A DNA stretch of 40,653 nucleotides from Paracoccaceae bacterium (GTDB lineage: Bacteria > Pseudomonadota > Alphaproteobacteria > Rhodobacterales > Rhodobacteraceae), in NCBI GenBank assembly GCA_014323795.1, contig JACONK010000015.1, forward strand, positions 1-40,653. The letters are read 5' to 3'. The notes under the pieces were generated by a model, which worked only from the letters and a program-made list of their open reading frames with translations, did no database searches and was not told the origin of the DNA. Every line of letters starts with the position of its first letter. The first letter of the stretch is position 1. A program made the position numbers and the translations under genes. Below, piece by piece: positions 24,913 through 34,029 of this stretch.

Positions 24913-26045
24913 CCTGCGGCCTCCAGGCATTGCCGGCGGGCGAGCCCGTCATCCCGCACCATAGCCGCGATACGATTAGCAGGCAGCGGATCAAGGTAGC
25001 CGGGCTGGTCAATAAACCGGGGGTAAACCGTCAAACGTTCCTGTAGATTGAACCCGGCTGTGGCGCAGTTTTTTGCCAGAACACGTACTTCCGGCCAGTC
25101 GTGCTGCGGATTAATGAAATCGATAGAGACCGGACTGATCCCGCCCCAATCGTTGATCCCCGCTTCCAGATAGGCGATGTGGCGTTTGTGCAAGTTGGGC
25201 GGTGCCTGAAGACTGATCTCCGGGGCCAGAATGATCCGTGCCGCAGCAATCGTGCGCAGCATGTCTTTGATATCCGGCTCCGCATGGCCAGCCATTGCGA
25301 TGCCGGGCTTGCGCCGGAAGTTCTGTATGATGACCTCTTGAATATGCCCGTGCCGCGCATGGGCGGCGTTGATCGCGTGTAGTGCCTCGATACGCTCTTC
25401 CCAGGTTTCGCCAATGCCGATCAGCAGGCCGGTCGTGAACGGCACCCGCCTTTGCCCTGTGCGCTCCAGTGTGCGCATGCGCTGCACTGGCACCTTGTCC
25501 GGGCAGGCGTAATGGGGCTGGCCCTTGCGGGTCAGGCGACGGCTGATCGTCTCCAGCATCATGCCCATGGAGGCGGAGACAGGCTTCAGCCGATCAATCT
25601 CATCTTCAGTGAGTGTCCCTGCATTCACATGCGGCAAGAGTGTGGTTTCCCGCAGCACAAGCGCGCACATGTCCGCCAGATAGTCTGTCATGCGTGCATA
25701 ACCGAAAGATGCGAGTCCCTTCCGCGCCGCACCATATCGTTCTTCGGGCTTTTCGCCGAGGCTGAAGAGCAGCTCCTTGCACCCCCGCACCTCCCCCCGC
25801 CGCGCCTGGGCCAGAACCTGCCCCGGGGTCAGGATTTGCGCCGCCGGGTCGTCGGGATGTTTAACGAAAGCGCAATACCCGCAGGTGTCGCGGCACATGT
25901 TGGTGAGCGGGACAAAAACCTTTCGCGAATAGGTGACGGTTCGCCCCCAGTGCGCATCCCGTACACCCCGTGCCCGGCGCAACAGCGTGGTGGTGGTCTG
26001 ATCTGCAAAGGTATCTGACACGGGCTCATGATCCGGCATGATCAT
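24909..26045 (-). CDS. cofG: Fo synthase subunit 1, radical SAM
   Basis: A 378-residue radical SAM enzyme that closes the deazaflavin ring to give Fo. The cysteines C51, C55 and C58 (CRDTCGYC) bind the 4Fe-4S cluster; preceding SRKVFVPLTNMC and later LQAPPNLHK and WGGISPVSIDFINP are typical of CofG. CofG and CofH are separate genes, as in archaea and unlike the fused FbiC of actinobacteria. GTG at 26048, ATG at 26045 and ATG at 26039 are all possible starts; the promoter lies so close that the message may be leaderless from 26048. First gene of the F420 operon. Confidence 0.93.
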   Translation of the reverse strand: MIMPDHEPVSDTFADQTTTTLLRRARGVRDAHWGRTVTYSRKVFVPLTNMCRDTCGYCAFVKHPDDPAAQILTPGQVLAQARRGEVRGCKELLFSLGEKPEERYGAARKGLASFGYARMTDYLADMCALVLRETTLLPHVNAGTLTEDEIDRLKPVSASMGMMLETISRRLTRKGQPHYACPDKVPVQRMRTLERTGQRRVPFTTGLLIGIGETWEERIEALHAINAAHARHGHIQEVIIQNFRRKPGIAMAGHAEPDIKDMLRTIAAARIILAPEISLQAPPNLHKRHIAYLEAGINDWGGISPVSIDFINPQHDWPEVRVLAKNCATAGFNLQERLTVYPRFIDQPGYLDPLPANRIAAMVRDDGLARRQCLEAAG

Positions 26046-26048
26046 CAC

Positions 26049-26627
26049 TGCTCAAATGTAAGTGCGGTTTCAGTCCCCTGTCAAAAAATTAATAGTGGCA
26101 AGCAAGGCCGTAACAGAGCCTTTACACTTGCGAAAAGTCATCAAAGGGTGACGATATTTTGGGATTTATTCCTGGTGCCAGGTTTTATTGAAGACTCTGT
26201 CTTTCGAAAAGACACATGCCTGTAACGCTTATTTTTTTGGACCATCTTGCCCTACTTATGACCGATTGGCCAGTGATATTTATCAAGAATGGGGGATTCT
26301 TGCCTCCTGCGGCCGGCCGCACCAGATACCGGACATGCTCCCCATCGTCCGCTAACGGTAAGACACGCCCTGGCCGATATGGCATCGGCCAAATTAGAAA
26401 CCCCGTGTAGCGAATACGGGTGGCATAGCCCAAACCAACATCACCTGCCATCTGCTTGATGCCTCGACATGTTCGTGCGGCACCTGTGCCCTGTGCGATC
26501 AGTCGTTTGATAACCGGCACCCGGACGACCGGTGCTGTCCACAGATGGATCGATTGCCGGGCGCACGGTTACGGAATACACGTTGATGAATGTGGCCACC
26601 ACGACAACGTGAGGAAAAATCCGGGAC
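26049..26627. other. Divergent intergenic region with palindromes
   Basis: 579 bases between the F420 operon and the threonine aldolase gene. Beside the cofG promoter it holds a 14-base perfect palindrome TGCGGCCGGCCGCA (26308-26321) and an 8-base perfect hairpin, TGGCCGAT/ATCGGCCA with a 5-base loop (26371-26391). The sequence TTTACACTTGCG at 26121-26132 recurs upstream of the betaine-type operon at 3879-3890. Short open frames in it look like chance. Confidence 0.5.
26056..26084 (-). promoter_or_regulatory. Sigma-70-like promoter of the F420 operon
   Basis: Read leftward, TTGACA (26084-26079), a 17-base spacer and TTACAT (26061-26056) make a near-consensus promoter. A start of transcription about 7 bases past the -10 would fall at 26048-26049, on or next to the GTG/ATG start of cofG, implying a leaderless or nearly leaderless message. 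It is the best promoter match I noticed in the window. Confidence 0.6.
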
Positions 26628-27677
26628 ATGTTTTTCAGCTCTGACAACGCCGCACCCGCCGCACCCGAGGTGATGGCAGCACTCGCGGCAGCCAATGAAG
26701 GCTATACCAGTTCCTATGGCGCGGATGACATCATGGACCGGGTGCGTGCCAGGATGCGTGATATCTTTGAAGCACCGGAGGCCGCGGTTTACCTCGTGTC
26801 CACCGGCACTACGGCCAATGCCCTGGCACTGTCGATTCTGGCCCGGCCCTGGCAGGCCGTGTTCTGCCACCGGCATGCCCATGCGGAGGAAGATGAATGC
26901 GGCGCACCGGAATTTTACACCGGCGGAGCAAAGCTGATCACGCTCGGCGGTGCGGATGCCAAGATTGACGCGACGGAGCTTCGCACCCGCGGGGCAGAAA
27001 CCGGACAGCTTGGTGTGCACAATATTCAACGCGGTGCGCTGACGATCACGAATGTGAATGAGCTGGGATCCGTCTACACCGTGGCAGAGATCAAAGAGCT
27101 TTGCCGTATCGCCAGAAACCTTGGCATGGGCACCCATCTCGATGGTGCCCGGTTTGCCAATGCGCTGGTGTCGCTCAACTGCTCCCCGGCGGAAATGACG
27201 TGGAAGTCCGGCGTCGATGTTGTCAGCTTTGGCGGCACCAAGAACGGGTTGATGGGGGTGGAGGCAGTCGTGATCTTCGACCCTGAAAAGGCCTGGGAAT
27301 TCGAGCTCCGCCGCAAGCGGGGCGGGCATCTCTTTTCCAAGCACCGGTATCTGAGCGCACAGATGGACGCCTATCTGAAGGACGGCCTGTGGCTGCGGCT
27401 TGCGCGGCAGGCCAATGCCATGGGCGCACGGCTGGAAGCGGAGCTGGGCCACGTAGACGGCTTCCGCATGGTGCACCCGAGGCACGCGAATATGCTCTTT
27501 TGCGGGTTTCCGCAAGCCGGGCACAAAAGGGCACAGGATGCCGGGGCGATGTACTACCCTTGGCCGAATAAGGCCCCGTCAGGCGGGTCGGAAGTTTTTC
27601 TGACCTGCCGCCTGGTAACCAGCTGGTGCACCACGACGGAAGAGGTGGACAGGTTTGTTGCTGCCGTGAGAGGGTAG
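26628..27677 (+). CDS. Low-specificity L-threonine aldolase
   Basis: A 349-residue PLP enzyme of the beta-eliminating lyase (LtaE) family that splits threonine or allo-threonine to glycine and acetaldehyde. The PLP lysine is in VSFGGTKNGLMG; family-like LDGARFANAL and SKHRYLSAQMDAYL are present. The ATG at 26628 has GAGGA about 12 bases upstream. It stands alone between two leftward operons. Glycine output could feed one-carbon metabolism alongside the GcvT-type enzyme at 3957, but no link is shown. Confidence 0.88.
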   Translation: MFFSSDNAAPAAPEVMAALAAANEGYTSSYGADDIMDRVRARMRDIFEAPEAAVYLVSTGTTANALALSILARPWQAVFCHRHAHAEEDECGAPEFYTGGAKLITLGGADAKIDATELRTRGAETGQLGVHNIQRGALTITNVNELGSVYTVAEIKELCRIARNLGMGTHLDGARFANALVSLNCSPAEMTWKSGVDVVSFGGTKNGLMGVEAVVIFDPEKAWEFELRRKRGGHLFSKHRYLSAQMDAYLKDGLWLRLARQANAMGARLEAELGHVDGFRMVHPRHANMLFCGFPQAGHKRAQDAGAMYYPWPNKAPSGGSEVFLTCRLVTSWCTTTEEVDRFVAAVRG

Positions 27678-27978
27678 GCCCGGTACATAATCCAGGGGTG
27701 CACACCCGGCGCACAGTGCCGGTTCGTCGCCCTGTCTTCGTGCGTCGGACAGGGCTGCACCAGGGCCTTACCGCTGAATCGCCGGCAGTGCAAAATCTGC
27801 AGAGGATTGCAGGTTTCAATCCTCGCCGAACAAAAGCGAAACCTGTCATTGATCCCGCATCGGTGTGATTTGCCGATCCGGATTATCCTTCTGCGCATCC
27901 GTGCCAAGCCCCTCAGGCAGCACCGCAACCGGCACAATCAGGGCAATGCCCGGGATCGTGCAGCCGCACCATGGGGCA
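27678..27978. other. Intergenic between convergent threonine aldolase and pheS genes
   Basis: 301 bases where two genes converge. It holds one strong hairpin at 27802-27824, described separately. No gene supported. Confidence 0.5.
27802..27824. terminator. 8-base perfect hairpin between convergent genes
   Basis: GAGGATTG and CAATCCTC pair perfectly around a 7-base loop. It lies between the ends of the convergent threonine aldolase and pheS genes, a usual spot for a bidirectional terminator, but there is no adjoining T run. Confidence 0.35.
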
Positions 27979-29061
27979 TCACCCGGTGCCCCCTGCGTGC
28001 TGGCTCGGCCCGTTGAGTGCGCTGAAGCCGTAATGCCTCAACCAGCGCAGGTCCGATTCAAAGAAGGCCCTCAGGTCCGGAATGCCGTATTTCAGCATCG
28101 CCAGCCGGTCGATGCCCATGCCAAAAGCAAACCCCTGCCATGCGTCCGGATCCACTCCCGCCACCGCCAGAACCTTGGGGTGCACCATGCCGGAGCCGAG
28201 GATCTCCAACCAGTCGTCCCCCTCGCCTATCCTAAGCTGGCCGGATTTCCAGGAACATCGGATATCGACCTCTGCGCTGGGCTCCGTGAACGGGAAATGA
28301 GAAGCGCGAAAACGCAGCCCGATCCCGTCTGCCTCGAAGAAGGCGCGACAGAATTCCTCCAGCGTCCACTTGAGGTTCGCCATAGACACGTCCTTGCCGA
28401 TCGCCAGTCCCTCCACCTGGTGGAACATGGGTGTGTGCGTCTGGTCATAGTCAGCGCGATAGACCCGCCCGGGCGCGATGATCCGGCAAGGCACCCCTTG
28501 GCCTTCCAGGTGGCGGACCTGCACGGGCGAGGTATGCGTGCGCAGCACGCTGGGCGCGTGATCATCGCCGCCTGGCACCTTCATATAGAAGGTGTCATGC
28601 TCCTGGCGCGCCGGATGTTCGGGCGCGATGTTGAGGGCATCGAAGTTATACCAATCGGTCTCAATCTGCGGGCCCTCCGCCACGGCAAAACCCATGTCCG
28701 CGAAAATCACCGTGACCTCTTCCGTCACCCGGCTGACCGGGTGGATTGTGCCTGCGCGACGCGGGCGTCCGGGCAGGGAGACATCGACCCACTCCGTCGC
28801 CAGTCTGGCGGCGAGCGCGGCGTCTGCCAGCCCCTTGCGCCGAACGATGATCGCATCGTTCAGTTCCTTTTTCAGTGCGTTCAGCACCGGTCCTGCCACC
28901 TGACGCTCTTCCGGCGTCATCTTGCCCAGTTCGCGCATCTTCAGGCTGACCTCACCCTTCTTGCCGAGCGCGACAACGCGCACCGCCTCCAGTGCTGTTT
29001 CATCGGCAGCGGCGTCTATTTTATGTAGCCAGCGGGTCTTTAGTTCTGACAAATCATCCAT
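27979..29061 (-). CDS. pheS: Phenylalanine-tRNA ligase alpha subunit
   Basis: A 360-residue class II synthetase subunit. N-terminal coiled-coil arm (about 1-90), then the catalytic domain with [45 protein letters not shown] and the motif 3 region [18 protein letters not shown]. It attaches phenylalanine to tRNA as an alpha2-beta2 enzyme with PheT. pheT does not follow; the next gene is the convergent threonine aldolase. Upstream lie rplT and rpmI on the same strand, the usual order. Confidence 0.95.
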   Translation of the reverse strand: MDDLSELKTRWLHKIDAAADETALEAVRVVALGKKGEVSLKMRELGKMTPEERQVAGPVLNALKKELNDAIIVRRKGLADAALAARLATEWVDVSLPGRPRRAGTIHPVSRVTEEVTVIFADMGFAVAEGPQIETDWYNFDALNIAPEHPARQEHDTFYMKVPGGDDHAPSVLRTHTSPVQVRHLEGQGVPCRIIAPGRVYRADYDQTHTPMFHQVEGLAIGKDVSMANLKWTLEEFCRAFFEADGIGLRFRASHFPFTEPSAEVDIRCSWKSGQLRIGEGDDWLEILGSGMVHPKVLAVAGVDPDAWQGFAFGMGIDRLAMLKYGIPDLRAFFESDLRWLRHYGFSALNGPSQHAGGTG

Positions 29062-29145
29062 ATCGCGAACCTTTCTTTGGGCGGTTCAGCTATCACAGGA
29101 AGGGGAGGGTGCAAGACCTCGGTTCCAATTGACGATGGTCGCCGG

Positions 29146-29400
29146 TCATTTGGCCCGGCTCACCTGGCCCCCTGAAAAGGACGAATGCCCAAAGGCGAAG
29201 CGAATCATGCTTCCGCAAGCCCCCGTCGCGAAACCCGGCTCCCGTACAGATTTCCTGGGCACGGACCTGATTTCAATCGGCCCCATCGGGGGCGATCCAT
29301 CCTTCGTAATCAAATCCACATCCGCCACACCTACTGGCCAGAATCGTAGGCGCTCAGCATCAAAATCCAAATCCAGGTGGATGCCCCAAGCCAAAAGCAC
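29146..29400 (-). CDS. Possible hypothetical protein between rplT and pheS
   Basis: A frame of 84 codons from a GTG at 29400, open further back to the rplT end. The translation (LAWGIHLDLDFDAERLRFWP, then VADVDLITKDGSPPMGPIEI) has the look of a real protein, with few rare patches, but I know no family. No clear ribosome site. It lies in the 380-base gap between rplT and pheS, on their strand; the rest of that gap shows nothing else. Confidence 0.35.
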   Translation of the reverse strand: MLLAWGIHLDLDFDAERLRFWPVGVADVDLITKDGSPPMGPIEIRSVPRKSVREPGFATGACGSMIRFAFGHSSFSGGQVSRAK

Positions 29401-29443
29401 CCCTGTCCGGGGTACTTTCAGCGTTTCGACTGACTGCCGCGGC

Positions 29444-29806
29444 TTACGCAGGTGCGCTTCTTACCCGGTCAACGATTGCACCAAACTCCTCCGGCTCATG
29501 CACGGCAAGTTCGGCCAGAACCTTGCGGTCAACCTCAATGCCAGCCTTATTCAGACCATTGATGAACCTGGAATATGTCAGCCCTGTATCATGTGCGCGG
29601 ACAGCCGCGTTGATGCGCTGGATCCACAGCGCACGAAAGTTGCGCTTGCGGTTCTTGCGGTCGCGTGTGGCATACTGGTTAGCCTTATCGACGGCCTGGG
29701 TTGCGGTGCGGAAGGCGTTCTTGCGACGGCCGTAATAACCTTTGGCCGTCTTGATGACCTTCTTGCGGCGACGGCGGGTAACAGAACCCCCGGTTGTGCG
29801 TGGCAT
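29444..29806 (-). CDS. rplT: 50S ribosomal protein L20
   Basis: A 120-residue ribosomal protein that helps start assembly of the large subunit. Sequence such as [33 protein letters not shown] and [13 protein letters not shown] is typical. It follows rpmI after 15 bases on the same strand. There is no infC in the window. Confidence 0.97.
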   Translation of the reverse strand: MPRTTGGSVTRRRRKKVIKTAKGYYGRRKNAFRTATQAVDKANQYATRDRKNRKRNFRALWIQRINAAVRAHDTGLTYSRFINGLNKAGIEVDRKVLAELAVHEPEEFGAIVDRVRSAPA

Positions 29807-29821
29807 GTCAGTGGCTTCCTC

Positions 29822-30022
29822 TTAGCAGTCATATGGCAGGTATTTTCTGGCGATCTTCTGGTCGGGTTCAGACATCACTGCCATTCCGCGGGCATTGCGG
29901 ACAAATTTATTCGACCGTTTGATCATGCCGTGACGCTTGCCGGCCTGGGCCGCCATGACCTTGCCGGTCGCCGTCACCTTGAAGCGCTTCTTTGCGCTTG
30001 CTTTCGTCTTCATCTTGGGCAT
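29822..30022 (-). CDS. rpmI: 50S ribosomal protein L35
   Basis: A 66-residue basic ribosomal protein ([20 protein letters not shown]..., [18 protein letters not shown]). The ATG at 30022 has GGAG about 8 bases upstream; the open frame continues further upstream but is non-coding there. It forms an operon with rplT. Confidence 0.96.
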   Translation of the reverse strand: MPKMKTKASAKKRFKVTATGKVMAAQAGKRHGMIKRSNKFVRNARGMAVMSEPDQKIARKYLPYDC

Positions 30023-30239
30023 TTCCGTCTCCACCGCTGAAGGGATCACGCACGACTCGGCAGCCCTTTTTGCCGGACGCACATCCTGAAGCCCGCTGTC
30101 TACGGTGCTTTCGATGCAATTGCAAGACTTTCGGGGAATCGAAGCGCACAAATCACACACGGCCCGGACAGCCCTCAACAGGACACCAGTTGGCAATCCA
30201 CAAGGCATGCGACACACGCCCCTGTCGTGACCGATACGG

Positions 30240-31688
30240 TCAATCAGGTTCCCCTTCGTAGATCATCTTCTCCTGCACCGGTGCGACGCGCAGGATGTTG
30301 GTTGACCCCTGTTGATTGAACGGGATGCCCGCGGTGACCACAATCTTGTCGCGCCCTTTGGCAAAATTATCGTTGCGCGCAGCTCGTGCGGCAGACACGA
30401 CTGCCATCTTAAACCGGCCGACCTCGTTCGTCAGAACACAGTGCAGACCCCAGACAAGCGTCATGCGCCGCGCCGTTTTGACGAGCGGCGTCAACGCAAG
30501 GATCGGTACGTTCGGCCGTTCCCGGGCGGCCAAAAGTGCTGTGCGACCCGATTGGGAGAAACAGCAAATAGCCTTGATCTCGGTCGTTTCAGCCACCTCG
30601 CGGGCGGCGACCGTGATGGCCTCCGCCACTGTGGATCGGCTGGCCACGCGAGAGGCTTCCAGCACCTGGCGATAGGTTGGGTCCTTTTCCACCTCTTCGG
30701 CCACGGCGTTCATGGTGCGGACGGCTTCCAGCGGGTAGTCGCCAGCGGCACTCTCTGCCGACAGCATCACTGCATCCGTACCTTCGTAGATAGCCGCAGC
30801 CACGTCAGAGACCTCCGCTCGCGTCGGCACAGGGTTTGTCACCATGCTTTCCAGCATCTGGGTAGCCACAATCACTGGTTTGCCGTCCCGGCGACAGGCG
30901 CGCACCAGGCGTTTCTGGATCGGCGGCACTTCTTGCACATCCATCTCGACGCCAAGATCACCGCGGGCAACCATAATTCCGTCGGATGCGGCAAGGATCG
31001 CGCTGAATTCCTTTACAGCAGCAGGCTTTTCGATCTTTGACAGGACAGCAGCGCGGCCTTTTGCCAAATCACGCGCCGCCTCCACGTCCTCTGCCCGCTG
31101 CACGAAGCTGAGTGCCAGCCAATCCACACCAAGTTCGCAGATAAAATCCAGATCATGGCGATCTTTCTTTGACAGCGCGGCAAGCGGCAGCACCACATCA
31201 GGCACGTTTACGCCCTTGTGGTTAGAGATACATCCGCCGACGACCACCTCACATGACGCATGCCTGTCACTGCAATCTTTGACCGAAAGCCGTATTTTTC
31301 CGTCGTTGACAAGAAGGGTTGCGCCCGGCTCCAACGCTTCGAAAATCTCTTTGTGGGGCAGGCAGACCCGGGTTGCATCGCCGGGTGTGTCGTCCAGATC
31401 AAAGCGGAAGGTCGCGCCTTCCTGAATTATCGCCCCATCCTTGTCGACAAACACGCCGCAGCGCAGTTTTGGGCCTTGAAGGTCTGCCAGAATGCCGATG
31501 GGGCGCCCGATATCACGTTCTATATCACGGATCATCTGGTGACGTTCGCGGATTTCAGGGTGCGTCCCGTGTGACATGTTCAGGCGAAAGACATCGGCCC
31601 CCGCCTCGAACAGGGACCTGATTGTGTCATAGGTACCGGACACAGGGCCAAGCGTGGCAACGATCTTTACACTTCTGTTGCGGCGCAT
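30240..31688 (-). CDS. pyk: Pyruvate kinase
   Basis: A 482-residue glycolytic enzyme making pyruvate and ATP from phosphoenolpyruvate. Seen: [13 protein letters not shown] at the N-terminus, FRLNMSHG, the catalytic and metal region [14 protein letters not shown] and [13 protein letters not shown], and [23 protein letters not shown] (split by family signature). The ATG at 31688 is chosen because AGAGGAG lies just before it; an ATG nine codons earlier is less likely. Next to rpmI and rplT, as in several alphaproteobacteria. Confidence 0.95.
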   Translation of the reverse strand: MRRNRSVKIVATLGPVSGTYDTIRSLFEAGADVFRLNMSHGTHPEIRERHQMIRDIERDIGRPIGILADLQGPKLRCGVFVDKDGAIIQEGATFRFDLDDTPGDATRVCLPHKEIFEALEPGATLLVNDGKIRLSVKDCSDRHASCEVVVGGCISNHKGVNVPDVVLPLAALSKKDRHDLDFICELGVDWLALSFVQRAEDVEAARDLAKGRAAVLSKIEKPAAVKEFSAILAASDGIMVARGDLGVEMDVQEVPPIQKRLVRACRRDGKPVIVATQMLESMVTNPVPTRAEVSDVAAAIYEGTDAVMLSAESAAGDYPLEAVRTMNAVAEEVEKDPTYRQVLEASRVASRSTVAEAITVAAREVAETTEIKAICCFSQSGRTALLAARERPNVPILALTPLVKTARRMTLVWGLHCVLTNEVGRFKMAVVSAARAARNDNFAKGRDKIVVTAGIPFNQQGSTNILRVAPVQEKMIYEGEPD

Positions 31689-31995
31689 GCCAGCTCCTCT
31701 TTGGATATTGCTCATGTGTTCTTACCAGATGCAAGCAACAACGTCGCCTGCAAAATGCCGACTTATGCCTCAGAGTAACACTTGCCTGCCATGTCAGCGA
31801 TTCGGCTTTTCCACCCCGGTTTCACAGGATTAAAATAGCATGGGCAGCGCATCTCTGTCCGCATCAGGCATATCATACCCGGCCTTCATTTTGGCCTTGG
31901 TCACTTGATAATCAGAATTCGCCGGTTCTTCTGCAAAAATTTTCAGAACCCGACATGGATTTCCTTTCTTTTACACGGTTTCTGCCCTGTCAGGT

Positions 31996-32607
31996 TTAAT
32001 ATTTTTCCCATTTTTCCAGATAGGCCAAGGCGTTTCTGATAAAGTCTTTTCCGTTTCGGAACCGGCCTAAACCAGTATTGCAACTATCACAGATATAATC
32101 ACGGGCATCGCCTGTTAAGTGACCGTGATCGAGAACGATTTTTACAGTTACTCCTACAATACCACATTTCTCGCAAATCGGACATTTCCAAAAATCACCG
32201 ATTTCAGGTTTTTCAGGTTTTGAGCCGTCAGCGCGGGTTTCGTGATTCTTTACGCCGTCAATACCGGACCTGCAGTTCGTGCAGGTTGGCCTGTAAATCG
32301 TTGATCCGTCTTTCCTTGTCTGGTTAGCCGCAAAGCAATCAACCGGCTTAAGAGTCAGGCATTGATTACAAACCCGCTCAACTTCGTCTTTTGGCGTTCT
32401 TCCGGCAGATTTTATCTTCTTACGCTTTGCTGCACTAATCTGAACAGGGTAGTTTATCGGATCAAATGATCTGACTTTATCTTTGGGCAGAACCAGTTCC
32501 CTGCCCCCTAAAGGAAATCTGATCCCAATACCCCGCTTCGTTGTCTTCGTTATGATTGCCAAACGTCCGTCATCACACAGAACAACCCAATTTGTTTTTG
32601 TCGTCAT
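31996..32607 (-). CDS. HNH nuclease, endonuclease VII-like, with zinc ribbons
   Basis: A 203-residue protein. Residues 142-180 match the recombination endonuclease VII type of HNH fold: CPIC (142-145), VLDHGHLTGDARDYICDSC with D160, H161, H163 and the second cysteine pair C173 and C176, then N177 and GLGRF. A separate zinc-ribbon-like set, C80/C83 and C109/C112, lies upstream. The first 60 residues look like a small DNA-reading or beta domain. The ATG overlaps the stop of the methyltransferase gene by four bases, so they form one unit. It may be the restriction partner, a strand-nicking repair-like protein or a homing-type nuclease. Visibly lower GC than its neighbours suggests transfer. Confidence 0.8.
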   Translation of the reverse strand: MTTKTNWVVLCDDGRLAIITKTTKRGIGIRFPLGGRELVLPKDKVRSFDPINYPVQISAAKRKKIKSAGRTPKDEVERVCNQCLTLKPVDCFAANQTRKDGSTIYRPTCTNCRSGIDGVKNHETRADGSKPEKPEIGDFWKCPICEKCGIVGVTVKIVLDHGHLTGDARDYICDSCNTGLGRFRNGKDFIRNALAYLEKWEKY

Positions 32608-33389
32608 ATCATAGTTAGTCTTTCGCGGGCTATATCAAGGTATTCTTCTGAAATATCAATCCCGATGAAAGTGCGCCCGTTCATCTTTGCCATTTTGCAG
32701 GTCGTGCCGCTGCCGCACATCGGGTCAAGAACAATATCCCCTTCGTTTGACCAGGACAGAATGTGATCCTGGGCCAGTTTTTCGGGAAACACGGCAGGAT
32801 GCCGGAATGCGGCCTTGTCGCGTGTTGTTCCGCCCAAGCCAACCGCATATTGCCAAATGTTTGTGCGGGTCTTTTGTTTTTTCAACTCAACCGCACGTTT
32901 TTTATTAACCGCGTCAGGCCCCTTGTTGTATACTGCTGTTTCCATGCCGTTACGCTTTGTAGGTTCCATGATCGGATTGAATGTTTTTGGTTTTCCTTTT
33001 GAAAAAATAATCATCAATTCATAGCAATTGGTATAGGCATTGCTACGCATAAACGGGGTATTTTTTTTCTGATATATCATTACATCGTGAACGGTCCAGC
33101 CAACTTCCCGCCCGATAAACGCATGTTCAAAGGCGGTCAGGCTTCGGCCACCGTTGATTTTTTCTCCGACTACCCAGACACAGACCCCGCCAGTTTTGGT
33201 GGCACGGAATATCGCCGCCAACATTTCCCGGGCCTTAAAGCGGTATCCGTTATAGGTGCGCAGATTGTCGTAAGGCGGGCTTGTGACCGTCAGGTCCGCA
33301 ACCGCGGCCATTAACGGGCTACCCAGAACCTGAACCGCATCACCGCACACCAGAACCGACCGAACCTGTGAGTTTGCTGATGTGTTCAT
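32604..33389 (-). CDS. DNA methyltransferase, TSPPYDNLR type (beta class)
   Basis: A 261-residue amino-methyltransferase (N4-cytosine or N6-adenine). The catalytic motif TSPPYDNLR (36-44) precedes the AdoMet motif LDPMCGSGTTCKM (221-233). A lysine- and asparagine-rich middle (about 110-180) is probably the target-recognition part. AT-rich codon use contrasts with the flanking pyk and DUF1244 genes. The stop overlaps the HNH nuclease start (ATGA). Phages and genomic islands often carry such enzymes; here it seems part of a small cassette. Target unknown. Confidence 0.87.
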   Translation of the reverse strand: MNTSANSQVRSVLVCGDAVQVLGSPLMAAVADLTVTSPPYDNLRTYNGYRFKAREMLAAIFRATKTGGVCVWVVGEKINGGRSLTAFEHAFIGREVGWTVHDVMIYQKKNTPFMRSNAYTNCYELMIIFSKGKPKTFNPIMEPTKRNGMETAVYNKGPDAVNKKRAVELKKQKTRTNIWQYAVGLGGTTRDKAAFRHPAVFPEKLAQDHILSWSNEGDIVLDPMCGSGTTCKMAKMNGRTFIGIDISEEYLDIARERLTMI

Positions 33390-33554
33390 CAGGTGCTTTC
33401 TGCGTGTATAGTCTTTGTCTCCTTGTGGATTCTATTTTATATTAAAAAGACATGACAACAAGGGTAAAGGTTACTATGGGATATATTTTCCGCGAAAATG
33501 CCGGATTGCGTGCGCGTCGGCATATCAAAATGCCAGCCGTTGAGGAGCCGAGAC

Positions 33555-33848
33555 ATGGATGACCACACCCGCCTTGAAATCGAAGCCGCCGTCTTCCGCC
33601 GCTTGCAGCAGCACCTGATGGAAGATCGGCGCGACGTGCAAAACATCGATATGATGAACCTGGCCGGTTTCTGCCGGAACTGCCTCAGCCGCTGGTACCA
33701 GGAGGCAGCGCATGCGCGCGGTATCGAGATGGATAAGGACGCAGGCCGGAAGGCATTTTACGGCATGCCTTTTGTCGAATGGAAAGCAAGATATCAGACG
33801 GCGGCAACGGCGGAACAGAAAGCCGCCTTTGACAAAAGCCACGGGTAA
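33555..33848 (+). CDS. DUF1244 family protein
   Basis: A 97-residue protein of the DUF1244 family, found in proteobacteria. Diagnostic stretches are IEAAVFRRLQQHL, DVQNIDMMNLAGFCRNCLSR and FYGMPFVEWKARYQ. The ATG at 33555 (MDDHTRLEIE) has GAGGAG about 8 bases upstream. The two cysteines in FCRNC could bind a metal. Function unknown; in relatives I recall it near pyk, which here is separated from it by the methyltransferase-HNH cassette. Confidence 0.85.
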   Translation: MDDHTRLEIEAAVFRRLQQHLMEDRRDVQNIDMMNLAGFCRNCLSRWYQEAAHARGIEMDKDAGRKAFYGMPFVEWKARYQTAATAEQKAAFDKSHG

Positions 33849-33859
33849 GGGGGGGGGGG
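33849..33859 (+). repeat. G11 homopolymer tract
   Basis: Eleven G in a row directly after the TAA of the DUF1244 gene. It lies outside any recognised reading frame, so length change would not alter a known protein. Such tracts are also prone to sequencing error. Confidence 0.7.
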
Positions 33860-34006
33860 CGACTTCCCGGCTATAGGCATCTGGAAGTCTGTAATCCCTG
33901 TCATGCCGCACCCGGGCGGGTACGACTGCCCATGACCGTAAGCCCGCCGCAGCACTCTGGTGCCGGCCGAACGATACCCGGAAAGCCCTGTGTACGCCCA
34001 GGGGAT

Positions 34007-34029
34007 GCCGCAGTCTTCGGAACTGCGGC
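34007..34029 (+). other. Hairpin with UUCG-type loop
   Basis: GCCGCAGT (34007-34014) pairs with ACTGCGGC (34022-34029), and the loop reads C-TTCG-G plus one A, i.e. the very stable cUUCGg tetraloop when transcribed rightward. No T run follows. It suggests a structured transcript rather than a terminator. Confidence 0.45.

Noticed and set aside
26499-27524. Long minus-strand frame opposite threonine aldolase
   Set aside because: Antisense shadow; no protein family features and no ribosome site.
27802-27830. tRNA T-arm resemblance around GCAGGTTTCAATCC
   Set aside because: Stem pairing does not fit a T-arm, and no acceptor or anticodon arm surrounds it; the bases form a simple 8-pair hairpin instead.
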